Shown here: piece after piece, positions 33,912 through 43,260 of the stretch
Layout of the letters: every line of letters starts with the position of its first letter
How positions within the stretch are numbered: the first letter of the stretch is position 1
Assembly: GCF_024498175.1 (NCBI RefSeq)
Contig: NZ_CP101823.1
Location: 1,054,001-1,118,000 of the forward strand
DNA: 64,000 nucleotides
Origin: Haloplanus salinarum
Lineage (GTDB): Archaea > Halobacteriota > Halobacteria > Halobacteriales > Haloferacaceae
Direction: 5' to 3'
Program-made: the position numbers and the translations under genes
Notes under the pieces: model-generated
The model's input: the letters and a program-made list of their open reading frames with translations, nothing else
Databases searched by the model: none
Told to the model about the DNA's origin: nothing

Positions 33912-34961
33912 ATGCTCGAAGTGGAGAACCTGACGAAATTTTACGGGGATCTACTGGCCGTCAATGATCTCTCGTTCAAAATCGACGAGGGGGAGTTCGG
34001 CACGTTGCTCGGCCCCAGCGGCTGTGGGAAGAGTACGACCCTGCGCACCATCGCCGGACTCGTCGAACCGACCGAGGGGGGGATCTACCTCCGCGGTGAC
34101 GACGTGACGGAGCAACCGCCCAACGAGCGAAACATCGGGCTGGTGTTCCAGGACTCCGCGACGTTCCCCCACATGACCGTCGAGGAGAACATCGAATACG
34201 GTCTCAAGATGAACGGGTTCGGCCCCGACGAGCGGGAGGAGCAGATCACGAAGTACCTCGACCTCGTTCAGATCTCCGAGTACCGGGATCACCGACCCAC
34301 GGAACTCAGCGGCGGTCAGGAACGGCGCGTGTCGATCGCGCGGGCACTCGCGTACGAACCCGACATCCTCCTCCTCGACGAGCCGCTGACCGGACTCGAC
34401 CGCGTGCTGCGCCAGGACCTCCGCAACGAGATCAAGCAGATTCAACGCGAGGTCGAAGTCACCACGCTGTACGTCACGCACGACCAGGAGGAAGCGCTCT
34501 CGATGTCCGACAAGATCCTCGTCCTCGACGACGGCGAGAAACAACAGGAAGGGTCGCCCACGGAGATATACGACGACCCCTCGAACCGGTTCGTCGCGAA
34601 CTTCGTCGGGAAGTCGACGCGGCTTCCCGGAACGGTCACGTCCCGCGATCCGCCGCGGATCGACACCGAGGTGGGGCGGGTTCCGACCGACGCGGCGTCG
34701 CTCGACTCCTTCGACGTCGGCGAGGACGTCGAGGTGTTCCTCCGGCCGGAGGACCTCAGCCTCGACCCCGACGCCGGCGACGAGGCGTTGCAGGGTGCCG
34801 TCACGAACGTCGAGTACCTGGGCACGTACAGCGAGGCACTGATCGACATCGGTGAGGGGATCCAGGCCGTGCTCCACACGAGCACGTCCGCGAACATCGC
34901 CATCGGCGACGAGGTCGCCCTCACGTTCGACCCGTCCAACGTGATCGTCCTCGAAGCATGA
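33912..34961 (+). CDS. ABC transporter ATPase, polyamine type
   Basis: 349 residues. Walker A GPSGCGKST (34-42), signature LSGGQ (132-136), Walker B ILLLDEP (152-158) and the switch His in THDQEEAL. The C-terminal TOBE-like domain (VEVFLRPEDLSLDPD) marks the PotA/MalK group. It energises the two permeases that follow, with which its stop overlaps as ATGA. The paired binding protein is probably the one at 39,971. Confidence 0.85.
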   Translation: MLEVENLTKFYGDLLAVNDLSFKIDEGEFGTLLGPSGCGKSTTLRTIAGLVEPTEGGIYLRGDDVTEQPPNERNIGLVFQDSATFPHMTVEENIEYGLKMNGFGPDEREEQITKYLDLVQISEYRDHRPTELSGGQERRVSIARALAYEPDILLLDEPLTGLDRVLRQDLRNEIKQIQREVEVTTLYVTHDQEEALSMSDKILVLDDGEKQQEGSPTEIYDDPSNRFVANFVGKSTRLPGTVTSRDPPRIDTEVGRVPTDAASLDSFDVGEDVEVFLRPEDLSLDPDAGDEALQGAVTNVEYLGTYSEALIDIGEGIQAVLHTSTSANIAIGDEVALTFDPSNVIVLEA

Positions 34962-35800
34962 TCGTCGAAGGCATTCCCCTCCCGAAGTTCGTCGAGCGTA
35001 ACGTGTCGTCGCGCTCGCTGGCCGCGTTCGGGCTGGGGTTCCTCACCGTCTTCTACATCGTCCCCATCGTCTTCCTCTACTGGAACAGCCTGAACTTCGG
35101 GGACGGCGGGCTCTTCAGCAACTACGCACGGGCGTTCAGCGACATCTACCTCGTGACCCTCGCGCGGTCGTTCTACTACGGGGTTCTCACCACCGCCGTG
35201 ACCCTCACGCTCGGGTACATCCTCGCGTACTACATCGCCTTTCGGTCCGCGCGCGAGAAGCTGTTGCTCGGACTGGTCGTCCTGCCGCTCTGGATCGCGT
35301 ACGTGATCCGCTATCTCGGGATTCAGCTGCTCCTGTTCCCGTCGAGCCCGGTCGTCCAACTGATCGGAACCGACTTGGGCATCCTGTTTTCCACCAGAGG
35401 GGTGATCCTGGGTCTCACCACCGTCTTCCTGCCGTTCGCGATCCTGCCGATCTACCACGCGCTCAAATCCATCGACGAGGACCTCGTCGACGCGTCCCGC
35501 GTGCTCGGGGCGACCCAACTGCGGACCGTCCGCTCGGTGATCCTCCCGCTGAGCCTTTCGGGCGTGGTCGCCGGGGGGATCATCGTGTTCATCCTCGCGA
35601 CCGGGTCGTTCCTGGCCCCGGCGATGCTCGGCGGCCCGAAAGACACGATGATCGCGAACGTCATCGAGCAGTCGTACTCCCAGACGTTCGACCTCGGTCT
35701 CGCGTCGAGTCTGGCCGTCATCTACACCACCATCCTGCTCGTCTTGCTCATGGTGTTCAACAGCTACGTCAACCTCGGGGAGGTGTTGGGTGAACTATGA
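34958..35800 (+). CDS. ABC permease, PotB-like
   Basis: 280 residues and six membrane helices. DASRVLGATQLRTVRSVILP is the cytoplasmic EAA-type loop that docks on the ATPase. The order ATPase-PotB-PotC and the sequence type indicate uptake of polyamines or related small cations and amines. Starts with ATGA overlap on the ATPase gene and overlaps the next gene by four bases. Confidence 0.8.
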   Translation: MIVEGIPLPKFVERNVSSRSLAAFGLGFLTVFYIVPIVFLYWNSLNFGDGGLFSNYARAFSDIYLVTLARSFYYGVLTTAVTLTLGYILAYYIAFRSAREKLLLGLVVLPLWIAYVIRYLGIQLLLFPSSPVVQLIGTDLGILFSTRGVILGLTTVFLPFAILPIYHALKSIDEDLVDASRVLGATQLRTVRSVILPLSLSGVVAGGIIVFILATGSFLAPAMLGGPKDTMIANVIEQSYSQTFDLGLASSLAVIYTTILLVLLMVFNSYVNLGEVLGEL

Positions 35801-36579
35801 ACCGCACCAGTCGGTTCAGGTTCGGCTACCTCCCGGTCGCGGCGATCGTGTACGCGCTGTTGCTCGTGCCCGTGATCCTCATCATCGTCACGTCGCTGAC
35901 GACGTCGTCGGTGCCGACCATCCCGACGGACGAGCTGAGTCTGGAGTGGTACGCCGAACTGGCGGGAGACGATCAGATCATCAGCGCGCTCGTCGTCAGT
36001 ACCGTCGTGGCGGTCTCTTCGGCGATCATCTCGGGGCTCATCGGAACGATCACCGCGTTCGGGTTCGTCCGCAGCGACTTCCCGTACAAGCAGACGGTCT
36101 CGACGGTGCTCCTGCTCCCGCTGATGATCTCGCCGGTCATCACCGGACTGGCCATCGTCCAGTACGCGGGGATGATCCGACTGCCGGGGGACTACCCCGC
36201 ACTGATCCTCGGACACGTCGTGCTCACGCTCCCGTACGTGTTCCTCATCATCCGCGCACGACTCGTCACGTTCGACGAGACGCTCGAACAGGCGTCGCTG
36301 ATCATGGGTGCCAACCGGTTGGAGACGACCCTCAACGTGACGCTCCCCATCATCGCGCCGAGCGTCTTCACCGGCGGGCTGATCGCTTTCGTCGTCTCCT
36401 TCGGCGAGTTCACCGCGACCCAGTTCCTCATCTCGCCCGGCACCACGACCGTGCCGGTCATCATCTACACGGAGCTGCGAACCGGGCTGACGCCGACGAT
36501 CAGCGCCCTCGCGACGGTGCTCGCGGTGATCATGCTGGTCGCCGCGATCCTCGGCGAAGTCAGCGGCGGCGACGCCTGA
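35797..36579 (+). CDS. ABC permease, PotC-like
   Basis: 260 residues and six membrane helices. The EAA-type loop is EQASLIMGANRLETTLNVTLP. FGEFTATQFLISPGTTTVPV is typical of PotC-like permeases. Coupled to the preceding permease gene. The next gene has its own promoter, so the transport operon may end here. Confidence 0.8.
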   Translation: MNRTSRFRFGYLPVAAIVYALLLVPVILIIVTSLTTSSVPTIPTDELSLEWYAELAGDDQIISALVVSTVVAVSSAIISGLIGTITAFGFVRSDFPYKQTVSTVLLLPLMISPVITGLAIVQYAGMIRLPGDYPALILGHVVLTLPYVFLIIRARLVTFDETLEQASLIMGANRLETTLNVTLPIIAPSVFTGGLIAFVVSFGEFTATQFLISPGTTTVPVIIYTELRTGLTPTISALATVLAVIMLVAAILGEVSGGDA

Positions 36580-36592
36580 CTCCCCCCGGACA

Positions 36593-36599
36593 TTTATAT
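36593..36599 (+). promoter_or_regulatory. TATA box for DUF1989 gene
   Basis: TTTATAT lies 31-37 bases before the ATG at 36630, so the DUF1989 gene can be read apart from the transporter. Confidence 0.45.
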
Positions 36600-36629
36600 C
36601 TCGGAGCGTTCGAGTTCGCCGCGTCGACG

Positions 36630-37235
36630 ATGCAAGAACGACGAATTCCCGAGAAGCGCGGCGCCGCGTTCGAAGTGGCGGCAGGAGAGACGTTCGACGT
36701 GACCGACGTCGAGGGCCAACAGGTGGCCGACCTGGTCGCGTTCGCCGCCGAGGACCCCACCGAGCGGTTCTCGACGAAGTACACGTACCGCCGGAGCGGA
36801 CGGATCAGCGTGACCGAGGGGGACACCCTGTACACGACCGAGGGAGAACCGATCCTCTCCATCACGGCCGACGACTGCGGCGACCACGACCTCCTGTACG
36901 GCCCGTGCAACGAGTGGATCCTCACGGACTACTACGGGCAGTCGGGGGGCAACGGCTGCCGCGAAAACCTCGCGGAGGCCGTCGAACCGCTGGGCGTCGA
37001 TCCGGCTCTCGTCCTCGAGACGCTGAACGTCTTCATGCGAGCCGAGATCAGCGACGGACATATCGACATCCAAGAACCGCAGTCGACGCCGGGAGACACC
37101 GTCCGGTTCCGCGCGGAGCGGGACTGCTACGTCGCGGTGTCCGCGTGTGCGGGCGAGTCGACGGTCAACGCCGGCGAGACCGGCCCCATCGACGTCGCCG
37201 TTCCCGACGGGACGGACCTGCACACGAACTGGTAA
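36630..37235 (+). CDS. DUF1989 (urea-carboxylase-associated) protein
   Basis: 201 residues from MQERRIPEKRG. Features of the family: DVEGQQVADLVAF, STKYTYRRSGRISVTEGDTL, the DDCGDHDLLYGPCNEW block with Cys and His metal ligands, and NGCRENLAEAVEPLGV, ending in a strand with CYVAVSAC. Some DUF1989 pairs are carboxyguanidine deiminases; this single copy lies with aminotransferases and a polyamine-type transporter, so a related C-N hydrolysis or metal-storage role is possible. No urea carboxylase is present. Confidence 0.8.
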   Translation: MQERRIPEKRGAAFEVAAGETFDVTDVEGQQVADLVAFAAEDPTERFSTKYTYRRSGRISVTEGDTLYTTEGEPILSITADDCGDHDLLYGPCNEWILTDYYGQSGGNGCRENLAEAVEPLGVDPALVLETLNVFMRAEISDGHIDIQEPQSTPGDTVRFRAERDCYVAVSACAGESTVNAGETGPIDVAVPDGTDLHTNW

Positions 37236-37294
37236 CGTCAGCGGCGCCGCCTCGGACCCCCCGCCCGCGGTCCGTCCAGCACCGACGGCGTAGG

Positions 37295-37301
37295 TTTATT
37301 A
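37295..37301 (+). promoter_or_regulatory. TATA box for aminotransferase gene
   Basis: TTTATTA lies 24-30 bases before the ATG at 37325, consistent with a leaderless transcript. Confidence 0.45.
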
Positions 37302-37324
37302 GGTGGACACGGAAACACGTTCAC

Positions 37325-38617
37325 ATGGACGATCATCTGGTTGAAACTTATCGGTCGTCGACTCCGAACTCCCGGAATCTGTACGAACGCGCGGCAGCGG
37401 TGATGCCAGGTGGCGACACGCGCTCGGTCACCTACCACGACCCGTATCCGTCGTTCGTCGAGTCGGGGTCCGGCTGTCGGCTCCGGACCGAGGACGGCGA
37501 GACGCTGCTCGATTTCCTCAACAACTACACGCAGTCCGTCCTCGGTCACGCGCCGCCGGCGGTCGTCGAGGCGGTCACGGAACGGTTCGAACGGGGCAAC
37601 GGGTTCGGCGCGCCCACGGAGGAGGCCGTGACGCTGGCCGAACGCCTCGTGGATCGAGTCCCCTCGATCGAGCGGGTCCGGTTCGCGAACTCCGGGACCG
37701 AGGCGACGATGAACGCCATCCGCGGCGCGATGGCCCACACCGGCAAGGAGACCATCCTGAAGGTCGATGGGGGCTACCACGGCACCCACGACACGGTCGA
37801 AGTCGCCGTCGACGCCGCGGGCCGCGAACACCGCGGCATCCCGCGGGACGTCGAGAACCGCGTGCTGACGACGCCGTTCAACGATTCCGAGGCGCTCAAA
37901 GAGGTCTTCGCGACGGCCGGCGACGACCTTGCGTGTTTCATCCTCGAACCGCTCATGGGCGTGGCCGGCGGGCTTCCCGCCGACGAGTCGTTCCTCCGCA
38001 CTGCGCGCGACCTCACCGAGGATCACGGGGTCCCCCTCGTCTTCGACGAGGTGATGACGTTCCGGCTCGCGTACGGCGGCGCCCAGGAGCGCTACGGCGT
38101 CACGCCGGATCTGACGGCACTGGGGAAGTTCATCGGCGGCGGTCTCCCCGTCGGAGCCTTCGGCGGACGGGCGGACATCATGTCCGCCTTCCACCCGGCG
38201 GAGGGAGTCGCAGACCACTCCGGGACGTTCAACGCGAACCCGGCGACGATGGCCGGGGGTATCGCGACCCTCGACGCGCTCGACGAGGCGGCCATCGCGG
38301 AGCTGAACCGGCTCGGCGAGCGGTTGCGTGCCGGGGTCGGGGAGGTCGCCGCCGACCACGACCGGCCGCTGCAGGTGACCGGTGACGGGTCGATGTTCCA
38401 GCTCCACCTCACGGACGGGACGGTGACCGACTGGGCGTCCTCGGCCGCCGGGACCGACGCCTTCGAGGACCTCTTTCTCGCCATGCGGAACCGCGGCGTC
38501 TTCATGGCGCCGCGCGGCATGGGGAACCTCTCGACGCCGATGGCGGAGGGAGAGATCGACACGTTCCTCGAAACGCTCGATGCCGCCCTCGACGACCTCC
38601 CGGAGGCATCGTCGTGA
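37325..38617 (+). CDS. Class III aminotransferase, GSAM-like
   Basis: 430 residues. SGTEATMNAIRGA binds the PLP phosphate, YHGTHDTV and FDEVMTFRL hold the ring-stacking and pyridine-Asp positions, and ALGKFIGGGLPVGAFGG carries the Schiff-base Lys. The overall pattern is that of the glutamate-1-semialdehyde aminomutase branch of class III enzymes. Its catabolic setting argues against the housekeeping haem enzyme, and it probably transaminates or isomerises an amine or amino acid taken up by the neighbouring transporter. Confidence 0.8.
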   Translation: MDDHLVETYRSSTPNSRNLYERAAAVMPGGDTRSVTYHDPYPSFVESGSGCRLRTEDGETLLDFLNNYTQSVLGHAPPAVVEAVTERFERGNGFGAPTEEAVTLAERLVDRVPSIERVRFANSGTEATMNAIRGAMAHTGKETILKVDGGYHGTHDTVEVAVDAAGREHRGIPRDVENRVLTTPFNDSEALKEVFATAGDDLACFILEPLMGVAGGLPADESFLRTARDLTEDHGVPLVFDEVMTFRLAYGGAQERYGVTPDLTALGKFIGGGLPVGAFGGRADIMSAFHPAEGVADHSGTFNANPATMAGGIATLDALDEAAIAELNRLGERLRAGVGEVAADHDRPLQVTGDGSMFQLHLTDGTVTDWASSAAGTDAFEDLFLAMRNRGVFMAPRGMGNLSTPMAEGEIDTFLETLDAALDDLPEASS

Positions 38618-38669
38618 CCGTTCGCCGCTCGCATCCGCATCGTGACGCCGCTTTACGGACCGACCTCGG

Positions 38670-39884
38670 GTGACCTCGATGGGGGAAGAACTCCACCGTC
38701 GACGGGCCGCGGGTGTCCCGCCGGGGCCGCCGCCGGCGGAGCGTGCCCGCCGACTGCGAACCCTCCGCGAGGCGCTCCGGGACCGCGGGCTCGACGGGGC
38801 CGTCGTCTACGGGAGCGGCCCGACACATCCCGACGCGGTCCGGTATCTCTCGGGATACGTTCACCCGTTCCCGCGGGCCCGCTCGCTGCTCGTCGTCCCC
38901 GCCTCGGGGCCGACGGTCCTGGTGATCGACCGCGAGTGGCACCGCGAGGCCGCGCGGGCCATGACGTGGGTCGACGGCGTGCGGGCGGTGCCGGAACGCG
39001 ATCCCGATGCGCTGTCGGCAGCGGTCGAGGCCGCGCTCGCGGACTGTGGGCTGACCGACGGTCGGCTCGGGGTCGTCGACGGCGACCTCCCGGCGGCGGT
39101 GCTGGAGGCCGTCTCGACCGCCGGTTCGGGGGTGGACACCGCCTTCGTCCCGGAACTCTGGTGGGACCTCGTCGCCGCCCCGACGGACCACGACGTCCGC
39201 GGCATCCGAAGCGCGGCCGAGGCCGCCGACGCGGGTCTCGCGGCGCTCGCGTCGGCCTGTCGGCCCGGCCGGTCGGAGCGCGAGGTGTGTTTCGACGTCC
39301 TCGCCGAACTGGCGGCGGCGGGCGCGGAGTTCCGACACGGGGCCGCCGTCTCGACACACGTGGACGTGGGGGCGTACGCGCGCTCCGAGAGCAACCTCCA
39401 ACCGTTCGTCCACACGGAGACGCCGCTCGACCGGGGGGAGATGTTCTGGGTCGACCTCATCGTCTGTCGCGACGGCTACTACGTCGACTGCGACCGAACC
39501 GTCGCCATCGGCGAACCGAGCGCGGCCCAGCGGACCATCTACGAGGCGTGCGAGGCCATGTACGAGGCGATGATCGAGGCGGTCGAACCGGGCGTGACCG
39601 GGCGGGCGGTTTGGCGCGCGGGCCACGACGTCGCGGCCGAGTACGGCTACGAGGACCGACTCAACGGCGTGTATCTGGGTCACACCACCGGATCGACGGT
39701 TTCGGTACCGCCGTTCGTGGCACCCGACGAGACGAGGACGCTCGCGGCGGGACAGTTCCTCAACGTCGAACCGGCGATCCACGTCCCGGGGACGGGGTCG
39801 GCGTGTATCGAGAACACGCTGTTCGTCGGGAGCGAGGGGACGACCGTCCTCAACGACGCGCCGACGGACCTGATCGTCGCGTGA
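38670..39884 (+). CDS. M24-family metallopeptidase
   Basis: 404 residues (ATG at 38679 possible). The pita-bread C-terminal domain keeps all five metal ligands: FWVDLIV and YYVDCDRT (two Asp eleven residues apart), GHTTG (His), NVEPAI (Glu) and CIENT (Glu). The N-terminal creatinase-like domain (about 30-165) is present. Enzymes of this group are Xaa-Pro dipeptidases or related hydrolases. Lying between an aminotransferase and the binding-protein gene, it may split an amide or peptide substrate of this cluster. Confidence 0.8.
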   Translation: MTSMGEELHRRRAAGVPPGPPPAERARRLRTLREALRDRGLDGAVVYGSGPTHPDAVRYLSGYVHPFPRARSLLVVPASGPTVLVIDREWHREAARAMTWVDGVRAVPERDPDALSAAVEAALADCGLTDGRLGVVDGDLPAAVLEAVSTAGSGVDTAFVPELWWDLVAAPTDHDVRGIRSAAEAADAGLAALASACRPGRSEREVCFDVLAELAAAGAEFRHGAAVSTHVDVGAYARSESNLQPFVHTETPLDRGEMFWVDLIVCRDGYYVDCDRTVAIGEPSAAQRTIYEACEAMYEAMIEAVEPGVTGRAVWRAGHDVAAEYGYEDRLNGVYLGHTTGSTVSVPPFVAPDETRTLAAGQFLNVEPAIHVPGTGSACIENTLFVGSEGTTVLNDAPTDLIVA

Positions 39885-39970
39885 TCCTTCATGATCGACC
39901 GTTCATTCACATGTCACTGAATAGCTAATCACTCCAAAGGTTTTTCACAATATCTGATAACGGTTGGATC

Positions 39971-41065
39971 ATGTTCGGTGATAGCTCACAGCGGTCAAGG
40001 ACGCCGGTCGATCGACGATCAGTATTGAAAACCCTCGGAGGGGGTATCGCGGCCACGGGACTCGCAGGGTGTCTCGGCGGCGGCGGCGGTGGGAGCACGG
40101 ACACGCTCCGCTATCTCGGGTGGGGTGGCAACACCCAGGACGCCGCGGCGACGGCCTTCGAATACTGGACCGAGGAGAGCGGCGTCGAGGTCGAGCACCA
40201 GTCGGCGGGCGGCGACTCGGAGTTCCTCTCGATCATCCGGGAGAACCCCGGCGAGATCGACCTCTTCATGCCCACCTCGTTCGGCGTGTACACCGCTCGA
40301 CAGGAGGACCTGTTGGCCGACATCAACTACGACGACCTGCCGAACTACCAGGAGAACATCCAGCAGGACTGGGCCGACCGTCCGTACATCGACGGCGACG
40401 CCGTCTTCCGTGACGCCCTCACGCAGGGATACGCGTACAACACGGAGGAGACCGACCGCGAGATGTCGACGTGGGACGACATCAAGGCCGACGAGTTCGA
40501 GGATTCCCTCGGGCTACGGGACCAGGCTACCTCCCGCGTGACGAACGCCGCGGCCTCCCTCGGCATGAACATCAACGACGTTCCCGGCAACTCGGACGCG
40601 GTCGAGCAGGTCCGCCAGGAACTCGGCGAACAGCACGAGAACACCTTCGGCTACTGGGGGGCCGGCGCCGAGAGCATCCGGTGGCTCCGCGAGGGGACCG
40701 CGACCGTCGCGGAGACGTGGGGTGGCCGCACCCGTGCGCTCCAAGAGGAGGGCTACGAGGAGATCGAGTACGTCATCCCCGAGGGCGGGACGTCGACCAT
40801 CACCGAGGACTGGGCCATCCCGGCCTCCAGCGAGAATCAGGACCTCGTCCACGACCTCCTCAACCACGTCTTCCAGCGCGACATCATCGTCGAACTGTCG
40901 GACAACGTCGGCTACCCGGTCCCCGTCCAGGACCCGCCGGAGGTCATCCGTAACCTCCCGGACTACACCGAGAGCCCCGACGACCTGATGTGGGTCGACT
41001 GGGGCACCGTCGATCCGGCCGTCTCGGACTGGCAGCAGATGTTCCAGGAAGTCAAGCAGGGCTGA
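39971..41065 (+). CDS. Solute-binding lipoprotein, PotD-type
   Basis: 364 residues. Twin-arginine signal (DRRSVLKTLGG, Arg15-Arg16) followed by a lipobox (GLAGC, Cys34) and a Gly-rich linker: a Tat-exported haloarchaeal lipoprotein. The mature part (LRYLGWGGNTQDAAATAFEY, IDLFMPTSFG, TITEDWAIP) matches polyamine/spermidine-type binding proteins. It is probably the receptor for the permeases at 34,958-36,579, which have none beside them. Confidence 0.8.
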   Translation: MFGDSSQRSRTPVDRRSVLKTLGGGIAATGLAGCLGGGGGGSTDTLRYLGWGGNTQDAAATAFEYWTEESGVEVEHQSAGGDSEFLSIIRENPGEIDLFMPTSFGVYTARQEDLLADINYDDLPNYQENIQQDWADRPYIDGDAVFRDALTQGYAYNTEETDREMSTWDDIKADEFEDSLGLRDQATSRVTNAAASLGMNINDVPGNSDAVEQVRQELGEQHENTFGYWGAGAESIRWLREGTATVAETWGGRTRALQEEGYEEIEYVIPEGGTSTITEDWAIPASSENQDLVHDLLNHVFQRDIIVELSDNVGYPVPVQDPPEVIRNLPDYTESPDDLMWVDWGTVDPAVSDWQQMFQEVKQG

Positions 41066-41209
41066 TCGACGCCGGCCGTCGTCGGCCGGTGGTCGAACAC
41101 TCTTCTTCCGACGGACGATCGGCACAGCCACCGCTCCGACGGGTGGAATCCGCTCCGGACCGAGAAACGCCGTCCGTGGACCGTCGGAGACGAACGCGGG
41201 AGTCGACGC

Positions 41210-42550
41210 CTACTCCTCCATCGCGGCGTCGGAGATCTCGAGTGCCTCGTCCAGCGCGGCGACGGCCTCGTCGACGTCGTCCTCGGTGATCGTCAACGGC
41301 GGCGTGACCACGATGGTGTTGACCGACGTGTAGAAGTAAACGTCGTTGTCGAGCGCGTGAGCACCCACCTCGTCGAGGACGGTCGTCCGCCCCGACACCT
41401 TGTCGCTTCGCTCCTCGAACGGCACGCGCTTCTCCTCGCTCCGCGTGAGTTCGAGCCCTTGGTGGAGGCCGATCCCCCGCCGCTCCCCGACGCTCGGATG
41501 TCGCTCGGCCAGCGATTCGAGCTCGGATTTCAGGTACGCGCCCATCTCGCGTGCGTTCTCGAGCAGCCCCTCCTCCTCGTAGGTCTCGATAGCCGCCGCG
41601 CCAGCTGCACAGGCGACCGGGTGGCCGGCGAACGTGTGGCCCTGGTTGAGGAGGTTGTCCTCGAAGTGTTCCGCGATCTCCTCGGAGACCGTCGTCGCGG
41701 CCAGCGGCTGATACGACCCGGTCAGACCCTTCGCCATCGTGATGATGTCCGGTTCCGCGTCGTACAGCCCCGAAGCGAACCACTCGCCGGTTCGGCCGAA
41801 GCCGGTCATCACCTCGTCACAGATCAACAGTGCCCCGTGGTCGTGGGCGATCTCCTGGAGCCGGGGCAGGTAGTCGTCCGGCGGAGTCAACACGCCGTTC
41901 GACCCGACGAGCGGCTCGACGAGCACCCCCGCGACCGTGTCGCCCTCCAGTTCCAGCATCTCGTCGATGTACTCCAGGCTCTGTTCGGGGTCGAGGCTCG
42001 ACCCGTAGGCGTACGGATCCGGGCCCTTGACCATCCCGGGAACCTCCGGCTGGATCTCCGGTCCCTGCGCCACCCTCCGTGGGTCCCCGGAGGCCGACAG
42101 CGAGGCCGCGGTCGCACCGTGGTACGACCGGTACCGCGAGAGGATCTTGTGTTTGCCCGTGTACGCTCTGGCCATCTTCATCGCTACCTCGTTGGCCTCG
42201 GTGCCGCTGGTCGAGTAGAAGGTCTTTTTCAGCGACCCCGGCGTGATCTCGGCCAGTTTCTCCGAGAGGCGAGCCCGCGGCTCCGTCGACCAGCCGGGAT
42301 TGACGTACGGTACCTCGCGGATCTGTTCGTCGACGGCGTCGGCGATGCGGTCGGCGTCGTACCCGAGACTCGTACAGACGTACTGGCTGCTGAAATCCAG
42401 AATCGAATCGCCGTCGGCCGTGACGATCCGCGGCCCCTCGGTGTCGACGATCTCCGTCGGGTCGAAGTCTCGCTGGCGTGTCCACGTCCCGAGCGTGTAC
42501 TCGCGGTCGAGACGCTCGATTTCGTTCCGCTCAGTATCCTGACTTGCCAT
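41210..42550 (-). CDS. Class III omega-aminotransferase
   Basis: 446 residues from MASQDTERNE. YSTSGTEANEVAMKMAR (PLP phosphate), SYHGATAASLSASGDPR, CDEVMTGFGRTG (Asp) and ITMAKGLTGSYQPLAA (Schiff-base Lys) are intact. The sequence is of the omega-amino-acid / taurine-pyruvate / diamine transaminase type. It is divergent from the tRNA-Glu region and convergent with the binding-protein gene, in keeping with amine catabolism. The exact amino donor is not evident. Confidence 0.8.
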   Translation of the reverse strand: MASQDTERNEIERLDREYTLGTWTRQRDFDPTEIVDTEGPRIVTADGDSILDFSSQYVCTSLGYDADRIADAVDEQIREVPYVNPGWSTEPRARLSEKLAEITPGSLKKTFYSTSGTEANEVAMKMARAYTGKHKILSRYRSYHGATAASLSASGDPRRVAQGPEIQPEVPGMVKGPDPYAYGSSLDPEQSLEYIDEMLELEGDTVAGVLVEPLVGSNGVLTPPDDYLPRLQEIAHDHGALLICDEVMTGFGRTGEWFASGLYDAEPDIITMAKGLTGSYQPLAATTVSEEIAEHFEDNLLNQGHTFAGHPVACAAGAAAIETYEEEGLLENAREMGAYLKSELESLAERHPSVGERRGIGLHQGLELTRSEEKRVPFEERSDKVSGRTTVLDEVGAHALDNDVYFYTSVNTIVVTPPLTITEDDVDEAVAALDEALEISDAAMEE

Positions 42551-42791
42551 GGTCGGACATCGTAAGGACACAACATGAATGTTTTGGAGGATATTCTAAA
42601 TCAATTATGTCCGGCACCATCTATCCCGGGTTTGTGCGGATATTTGAGAAAATATTTTACGTGCTTTCGTGGGACGGAGCCGGGGTACTCGAGCGCCCAC
42701 GGACCCGCTACGCGTCGCTGACGTTCACGCGTCTCGGCGGTGTTACCGTCGATCCGGGTGGGACTACGGACGGATGGAACCGAAAGATGAG
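42551..42791. other. Non-coding region before tRNA-Glu
   Basis: Contains the aminotransferase promoter (TTTAGAATAT on the minus strand, near 42586) and an ATATTT-GAGA-AAATAT inverted repeat at 42640-42655. No gene is seen. Confidence 0.45.
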
Positions 42792-42882
42792 TGCTCCGAC
42801 AGGGATTCGAACCACGGTCACGGCGAAGCCGCTCCCTGATTCGAATCCATCATACGCTTCTCGCTCGAAAAACTCGCTGCGA
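42792..42882 (-). repeat. tRNA-Glu 3'-end duplicate, outer copy
   Basis: A 91-bp unit whose first 22 bases equal the 3' end of the adjacent tRNA-Glu (TGCTCCGACAGGGATTCGAA then CC). The remaining 69 bases do not form a tRNA. It is repeated without a gap at 42883-42973. Confidence 0.85.
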
Positions 42883-42973
42883 TGCTCCGACAGGGATTCG
42901 AACCACGGTCACGGCGAAGCCGCTCCCTGATTCGAATCCATCATACGCTTCTCGCTCGAAAAACTCGCTGCGA
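42883..42973 (-). repeat. tRNA-Glu 3'-end duplicate, inner copy
   Basis: Identical in length and, by eye, in sequence to 42792-42882, and directly abutting the genuine tRNA 3' end at 42974. Duplicated tRNA 3' ends are the usual scars of integrase-mediated insertion. Confidence 0.85.
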
Positions 42974-43048
42974 TGCTCCGACAGGGATTCGAACCCTGGT
43001 CATTGCCGTGAGAGGGCAATATGATTGGCCGGACTACACCATCGGAGC
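42974..43048 (-). tRNA. tRNA-Glu (CUC)
   Basis: 75 bases. The acceptor stem GCTCCGA/TCGGAGC is a perfect 7-bp pair with discriminator A. The anticodon stem TTGCC/GGCAA encloses CTCTCAC, with anticodon CTC. The T arm is CAGGG-TTCGAAT-CCCTG. CCA is not encoded. It ends exactly where two tandem copies of its 3' end begin. Confidence 0.95.
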
Positions 43049-43260
43049 GGACGTCGCCTACCGGTCGTCGTCGCCGTCGCGTCGTCGACATCAGGAGCGA
43101 GGAACCGGCCAAACATAAACTCTGTTCTTTCGATCGGACAGCCCAATCCGGGGGGAGGCCGTCTTCGACCGGATCCGGACCGCCGACCGGTCGATACGGC
43201 TGAACGCTGTTTTGTATTTCGACCATAATTCGGATAAATAAATAAGTATCTCGCATTCCA

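Noticed and set aside
42791-43118. Short repeated open frames rich in RQGFEPRSRRS
   Set aside because: They are translations of the tRNA-Glu T arm and its duplicated 3' ends.
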